Shown: positions 57,771 to 64,000 of the stretch, one piece after another
How positions within the stretch are numbered: position 1 is the first letter of the stretch
Layout of the letters: each line of letters starts with the position of its first letter
Assembly: GCA_039545275.1 (NCBI GenBank)
Contig: BCHS01000008.1
Span: forward strand, 186,001 to 250,000
Length of the DNA: 64,000 bases
Source: Pseudomicrostroma phylloplanum
Lineage: Eukaryota > Basidiomycota > Exobasidiomycetes > Microstromatales
Direction of reading: 5' to 3'
Translations under genes and position numbers: made by a program
The notes under the pieces: generated by a model
Databases searched by the model: none
What the model was told of the DNA's origin: nothing
What the model saw: only the letters and a program-made list of their open reading frames with translations

Positions 57771-59885
57771 AGCCGCGAATTGTGATGGACGGCGGCTAGC
57801 TAGCGAGCAGAGATGAGGGTGCTGCTGCTGACGCACGCGAGGTCAGGTCGACAATACGCGCCCTGGACCTTTTGCCAATGATAGATCTCGCAAGAGATGT
57901 CAAATGCTACCGAAGAGTGCTTGAGGAGAGATGAGGATGGAGAGGTGAGGTCTGGCAGCTGTTTCCCTTCACTATGCGTGTATTCTGGAAGGACTCATAG
58001 AAGCTGTAGACAAAGGTCGAGCAGAGCTATGATGCAGCAGCTGACTACTCACGCTCAGCCTGTAGGCAGACGAAGGCCGAGTGCGGGGGGTGAGGCTGTG
58101 CCGGGCAAAGGAGGTGTTGACCAGGTGCGATGGATAAATGAAAAGATGCCCGCTGTTCGTGGTACGCCTGCATAGAGTATCTGACGGCGGAGAGCTCAGC
58201 TTTCGAGCGGCGACCGATCAGTGGGGTGAGACTTCAGTGACATCGGAGACGGAAAGTGGTAGGAGCGGAGAAGACGGAGGAGAGAGGAGGGTGCAGAACA
58301 GAAACAAAGGTCGACGTAAAACGTGGTAGGCAGACGCCGGGCCGGCGGCGAAGGCTGGGTAAGTGGGGCGTCCGGTGAAGGGAAGCCGACTCCAGCTGGC
58401 CTGTTTGCCTGCTTATCTGCCCTGGATGGACAATAAAAGAAAAGGCGCCGATGAGTGAGAGCGAAGCGAGCCAACGCCGCCTGCAGCCACGTCAGCTTGT
58501 TAATTGGAATGGTTCCTGGAGAGCTAAGAAAGGGACCTAGTGAGGCATGTGCACGTGGTTCCGAGACGGCCAGGTCCCAAGCCTACAGCAGCGTGTGCGG
58601 TGATAGAGGAGCATGAAGCTGAGCGTCAGAGTGGAGAGACGCCTTTGGTCAGCTGCGAAGATCGTCGGGCAGTCATGGAGCGTCGCAGAGGGGAGGAGCA
58701 GCAGGAACAGGTGAAGCCACGCGAAAGAGCTTTTGCCCGCTCTTCCGCTGCAATGCGGAGGAGGCTTGATGACCAGGCGCGGAGGCCAGCGGGACAGGGC
58801 AGGGGCCCTGAGTGGCTAAGTTGCCGATCGTGCAGCGGAATCCTCCATCGTCGTCGCTTGCAACGGTTCGCCGTCTGGCCAAGACCTCGGCAATCGACAG
58901 TTCGCTGCACCCAGTCGGCCAAGTGGGTGGGCGGCCTCATCGGCCGCTGCTCCGTTCCTCTCCATAGGGCAGTCGGCGTCGTGGATCGAGCATGCATCAA
59001 GGTCCATAAGTCAGGGTAGCCAGCAGGGTGAGTCGCGCAGGCGAGGTAACTTCCTACGTTGAATCTCGACCTGCGAAAAATCAAATTCATGCACCTCTGC
59101 GGTGGACTCAGACACAGCCGAGGCGGTGTATGGCGGTGGTGACTCGGGCGAGAGCGATTGCCTCGCGATTGCCACGCCGCCATCTCGGGCATACTCAACT
59201 CAGCTTTCATTCGCCGACGCACGACGCAGTGCCGCGTCTCCGCACCCACCTCCCGCGTCTGAGTGGAATGGCTTCGTGTGACTGGTGCTTGGCACCGATC
59301 TTCAGTGGCCGCCACATGACACAGCGGCTGCATGGTAAAATCGGTAACAGGCTCAGCCGCCGGCTTTCGGCACCTCGCCTCCGTTCGAATTTGGTATACG
59401 GCTCACCCGCCGAAGATGCCTCTATGCGTTTCGCCTGCCCCGTCGCTTTACGGCCGGGGGACTTCCCGCTCTTCTTTCTTTCCCATGGCTATATCTGGAG
59501 CGAGGGTCGTGGGGGTGACGATCAAGCCACTGAGTCCCTACTGGGAAACAGATCCTCGGAGCTGGCTAGCTCCTCAGCGGCCTCGGTCACAGGCTTCGCC
59601 TCGAGCCTCTCTTTACTCATCCGATAAAGCCCTTACACAACTGCGATTGGCACAATAGATCGAGAGAATGACAACACAATGCTCATGGGATTGATCTTGC
59701 TTCACCTGCCTGGATGCGACGACAAAACAAGGTGGGTTTGAGGGCGGAGCAGGGGGAGGAAGAGCGAAAGAGGTGGATGTGCAGATGCAGAGATGGGTTG
59801 CCCCGCCCTCGGGGCAACCCATCGGCAGGGGTAGGCCGCAAAGACGGGGCAATGTAAGAAGCGACGTGCGTAACTACAGCTATGC
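57771..59885. other. 2.1 kb interval without a recognised gene
   Basis: Includes the Zn2Cys6 promoter and the 3' flank of the kinase-lipase gene. The largest frames (minus 58626..59333, 235 codons; plus 59028..59627, 199 codons) overlap each other partly and have no recognised motif. A strong hairpin sits at 59792-59823. Confidence 0.4.
59792..59823. repeat. 13-bp perfect inverted repeat (hairpin) downstream of kinase-lipase gene
   Basis: Left arm 59792-59804 and right arm 59811-59823 are perfect reverse complements (GATGGGTTGCCCC / GGGGCAACCCATC) around a 6-nt loop. It starts 63 nt beyond the minus-strand stop at 59886, so it would lie in that gene's 3' UTR. Confidence 0.9.
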
Positions 59886-62800
59886 CTACGAGGAGCCGGG
59901 GGTGAACACCCTTGTGTTGAGAAGGCCCCTCCCTTTGCCCTCAGATCCCGACCCACCAGTCGTACCGATGCCACCCTGGCCCTGCTCACTCCCGGACCCG
60001 TCTGACTTCTTTGCAGCACCAGCCTCACCGCCATAGCTCCTCTCGAAATCTCTGAGCAGCTCCACCATCTTCGAACTAGCCTCGAAAGAGCCAGACGTTG
60101 CAGAATCGGGACCGTTGACGGCATTGACGGGACTGGTGGCGGACATCGAGGGCTTGGCACTCATGATGGACCCGCTGCTATGCCCTCGACGAATCTTGGG
60201 ACGCAGGCTATTCGTCACATTGCCTGCCGTAGGCTCGTGAAAGGCGGCTAGATGAGGCGCATTGGCCGACTCTTGAGCTCGCATGCCTGCCTGTGCACGG
60301 AGGCGAGCTTCCTCGAGGGACAAGGGGATGTGATGCGAAGAGCTGGATCCAGTGGGCGAGGAGGGCGAGGAGCCGCTTTGAGGAAGGTGAGACTGCGAGA
60401 GGTGGTGGCGATGCCTACTGGAGGAGGAGCTGGACGTCTTGGCAGCTTGCGCCTTACCGTGTCCCGAACTCTGGCCTAGGTCTCGATTCTCAGCAGCCGT
60501 CACCGAAGAGTCGCTGACACCCAGAGCTTTCCCGGCGAGCTTCGCAGGTTGGGCCCTGACAGCATCCGAAGCGGGATCAAAGTCCCATTGCTCCGTATCG
60601 TCATCGTCATCGCCGTCGTCGGCTTGTGTCTGGGAAGATCCGCCCACTCTGCCCAATCCGATCTCGGTATCGCTCTCACTCTTGCCTTCCTTCCAATCTC
60701 CACGGGCAGCACCTGTACGAGGCTCGACCCTTTCCCCTCGCGAATTGCCCATGTTCTCCCTCATCTCTTCATCCATTTGACGCAGAGCGTCCTTCGTCAC
60801 CTCGGTCTTGCGCTTGCCACTCTTGTCCAAGGCAGTACGGACAAAGTGCCGTGCGCTCTGGTAGGCCTTGCGAGATGCGTCCAGGAAGAGGAACGCTTGG
60901 AAGACGTGGACACAATCTTCGTATAGCTCGTGTCTGACTGCGACTCCAGCTAAGGAAGCCTTGTGAGCCAGTAGAGTCACTTCGTCTCGAAGGACCTCAG
61001 CATCTCCGCACTGGATGAGAAGGGGAGGAAGACCTCGAAGGTCACCGTAGATCGGACTGGCGTATGGATGAGTGAGGTACTTGTCGATGTTGTCACCTAG
61101 GAAAGCCCGAACAGGGTTCATATGATTGTCACTAGCCGGTACGCTGAGATAGTCGTACTGGGCATTTGTGTCCCACGAGTCGCAAGACATAGTCAAATCT
61201 ACCCACGGACTGAACAAGATCGCTCCGGCAGGGAGAGGGTACTTGTTGTCTCGCAGATAGTACATCAAGGCGAGGGCCAGTCCACCTCCGGCGGAATCGG
61301 CACCGAGGACAATATTGCTGGCCGGGATGCCTAGGTCGTCGGTCAGTCGGAACCAAGAGGCGACGACGTCGTGAAGCTGACCTGGGAACTTGGCACCGGG
61401 CGCAAGGCGATAGTTCATCGCAAAGACACGACACTCGGTATACTTGGAGAGCGAAATGGTCACCGGTCGGTGCGTGACAGCCGACATGACGAAGTAGGCA
61501 CCGCCGTGTACATAGAGGATGACTCGCTCAGTACCCTTGGCTTTACCGCCCCGCCATTCGGCCTGCAGCCTCCGCCATGTCTGCTTGCCCACGACCCACT
61601 CGCCAGTCAGCTCTCGATTGCCGTCCTCTGCAGCGTCGGCTTCTGCAAGGAAGCCTTTGAGACCGCGCTTCTTGACGCGAAAAGTGACTGGTGTGATGAG
61701 ACCGTCCTTTGGAACTGGCAGAAAGGAGGCCAACTCAAAGAACTTCTGCATGCCATCCACCGTGGCAAACTGTGTGTACCCGGCTGTCTCTCGAAGGAGC
61801 TTTGTGAAGATGGTCATCTCGATGCCCCATGACTTCTTCGGCGGCCCGTAGATGGCGTGAGAGGCGACAGCGGAACCAATCGAATAACCTTGACTGAGCA
61901 GAAAGGGGACGTATTGCCACGCCTTCGTCAGCGTCATCGGCTCAGCAATTTTTGGCTGTGCTGTGAGGTCCGTCCGAGCCGTTTCGGGCACCGAGTCTCC
62001 TCTGTACTGATCTAGCAGGTTCGTCAGAGCCGACTGAAAGCCGCCGCCAGAGCTCTTCTTCTTGTGGGTCGGCGGCTGGCTTTTTGATTCAGCGGCGGCT
62101 GCACCATCGTTGGCGGGCATAGCAGTGGCTTCCGATTCGTTTGAGCTGGCGGCACCAGGGCTCCCTGGACGCACAGTCGAAGAGGAGCTGCTGCTCCTCA
62201 TTGCTCTCCGCGGAGCAGAAGTCTGACCGCCCCCACTTCCTTCGATCTCTGCTGCCATCGCCGCTGTACCGGGATTGCCTCTGTCCGGTACGCCCGAGCT
62301 GCCGGCGCCGCTGCCAGCGCCACCGTCCTCTCCACTGGGGCCGCTACGATCACCGAAAGAAGGCATGACAACGAGATCGATGGACATGCCCGAATCGTTC
62401 CTCCTTCGTCTTTGAGCAGCGAGGTCGGCAGCTGCGTCTCCTGTGAGCGACTTGGACATGCCCTTCTGGTCGGGTGATCCCTTGCTGTCCTCTTCGTCGT
62501 CACTGCTTCTGCCTAACATCGGCTCGGTAGTCGAGCGAAGGTGTTCTGCGGCGCCCAGCAGCTTCGACAGCTGATTTGGCGACAGGTCCTCCGAGTGCTC
62601 CTGGCGTAGAACGTGAAGTCGCTGCAGATAGCTGATGGCCTCGACGGCAGTGACGGCATTGGCGAGCTTCTGCTTCGCAGTCTGATGCTTCTTGGCGCTC
62701 TCCTTCAGGCAAGCTCCTCGGTGTTCTTCGGCGTGAGGAGGTGGCAAGTCGGCGAGCCAAGGATGCTTCAAGCCATCTGCAGCGGTCATGCGCTCATTGA

Positions 62801-64000
62801 CAGGACAAAGGCACTTGAGGATAAAGTCCTTGGCCGTGTCGCTGATGTCTGACCAGTATTGAGGCTCGAACTCTACATTCATCTTGACGATCTCCTTGAA
62901 CAGCGTCGGCTGATCATCGCCGTAAAAGGGGGTGTATCCCGCTAGCAGACAGTATGCAATGACGCCACTGGACCAGATGTCCACTGCTGGCCCGTAGCCA
63001 CGACCGAGGAGAACCTCGGGAGAGACATATTGCGGACTGCCACACGCGGTCATAAGGAGACCTTCCTCTGGGATAAAGCGAGAGAGACCAAAGTCAGAGA
63101 TGACGATGTTGCTTGGCTCCTCTTTATCTCTGAGCAGAATGTTCTCTGGCTTGAGGTCTCGATGAATGATATCATGGCTGTGAAGATACTTCACACCTTC
63201 GAAGATCTGCTTCACGATATGTCTAGCATCGAGCTCATTGTAGTGCACCTTTTCCACTAGCCGATCGAAGAGCTCACCGCCCCTACATAGATCCGTCACG
63301 ATGAAGACACCTTCCTTTGTCTCGTAAAGGTCCCACATCTTGATGACGTGAGGATGCTCCACTGTATTGAGGATCTTGATCTCATCCTTGAGCATCTTCT
63401 CACTGTTTTCCTTGAGAGGCTTCTTCGCAATGATCTTCAGAGCTCGTTCTGTCCCGGTCGACTTTTCCGTCACGGCCTTCACAACGGCAAAGGAGCCTTG
63501 ACCGAGGATCTTTCCAGTGACGGCGTACTTTTTCGAGAGGGGTGCCGGCAAGACTGGCGAGCCATCGCTTTCGGTCTGTAGCGGTAGCGAGAGGAAACGC
63601 CCTGTCAGGATCGTCTGCCATAACAACATCAGCCACTATGTTCCTGCACTCACCTCTCTGAACCAACTCTTGAAAGCGCTATGCAGGTGATCCTGCAAGT
63701 GTTGCCCAACCATCCTGACCTTTTCTCTGCGCTGGCTACTGTCCTTGCGATGCAAGAGGTGTCCAAGTCCTCTTGGCGATTTGGACTTGCTGCTACTCGA
63801 AGAGGCTCCCTTGTCTTTCTTTTCCTCTTCGTCCTCGTCACTGGACGTAGCAACGCCGCCGGCTTGATGCGGCTGCTGATGTGGGTTCAGAGGAGTTGCC
63901 GTGGGATTCCGGTTCGGCTTTGCGCGAGAGGTGGCAGTAAGGATCTCGGCCTCTGTCAAGTCTGCGGTGGCCTTGGTGGGAGAAGGCTGCTTTTTGCTGC
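59886..64000 (-). CDS. CaMK-like Ser/Thr kinase fused to hormone-sensitive-lipase-type hydrolase (5' end cut by window)
   Basis: Exons 63654..64000 (open at the window edge) and 59886..63614, joined in phase over a 39-nt intron. Exon 2 alone codes for 1242 residues. A kinase domain of the calcium/calmodulin-dependent class runs about 63527-62757: GQGSFAVVK, Lys in ERALKII, HRDLKPEN, SDFGLSRF, the activation-loop ACGSPQYVSPEVLL, and DIWSSGVIAYCLLAG. A ~270-residue Ser/Gly/Pro linker follows. From about 61940 an alpha/beta-hydrolase-3 domain runs MTLTKAWQYVPFLLSQG, the oxyanion motif YVHGGAYFVM, the nucleophile GADSAGGGLA, LLIQCGDAEVLRDE with the catalytic Asp, and CVHVFQAF with the His. A Ser-rich tail ends the protein. 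Both catalytic sets look intact. The N-terminal part is acidic and Ser/Lys-rich. That the two halves act together in lipid turnover is inference. Confidence 0.85.

Noticed and set aside
58626..59333. 235-codon minus-strand frame as a gene
   Set aside because: No motif, overlapped by a plus-strand frame of similar quality, Arg/Ser/His-biased; kept only as an open question for the interval.

Overview
The window is a gene-dense nuclear segment of a basidiomycete fungus. Introns are short (39 to 424 nt) with GTGAGT-type donors, exons are GC-rich, and proteins carry long Ser/Pro/Gln/Gly-rich linkers. It also encodes an APSES (StuA/Ust1) regulator, Spt3, a LisH/Flo8-type regulator and an arrestin adaptor. 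Together these suggest a smut-related yeast or fungus (Ustilaginomycotina), but species placement is inference. Ambiguous bases at 17274 and 49283-49284 show it is draft sequence. I found no convincing tRNA, rRNA, transposon or CRISPR array.

Layout. 1-9 kb: VPS37 (ESCRT-I, cut by the window edge), an MFS transporter, a secreted/membrane-anchored alpha/beta hydrolase, LSM3 and a type I metacaspase. 9-17.5 kb: a Pof1-like nucleotidyltransferase, a large disordered protein, SPT3, and an ACC-synthase-like PLP enzyme broken by one extra base. 17.8-24 kb: AP-1 mu adaptin and a 1031-residue glutamine-rich LisH regulator. 25-27.4 kb: a mitochondrial group (complex I MWFE subunit, mitoribosomal L11 and S19). 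27.7-38.3 kb: a RhoGEF, a USP-type deubiquitinase and a StuA-like APSES factor. 39.8-49.1 kb: a PY-motif arrestin, an SH3BGR/thioredoxin-fold protein with a 900-residue disordered tail, and TRM11. 49.9-55 kb: an ARF6-type GTPase, a 2.3 kb poorly coding interval with a possible orphan gene, and O-acetylhomoserine sulfhydrylase. 55.6-64 kb: a Zn2Cys6 factor, a 2.1 kb interval, and a gene joining a CaMK-like kinase to a hormone-sensitive-lipase-type hydrolase in one frame (5' end outside the window).

Most genes are housekeeping genes with no operon-like relation. Loose themes are membrane traffic (VPS37, AP-1 mu, ARF6, arrestin), morphogenesis and transcription (StuA-like, LisH/Flo8-like, SPT3, RhoGEF, Zn2Cys6) and mitochondrial biogenesis. 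The most unusual object is the kinase-lipase fusion at the right end. Exon limits were set by hand from splice consensus, reading phase and family alignment; each multi-exon model closes in frame except the deliberately noted frameshifted gene.
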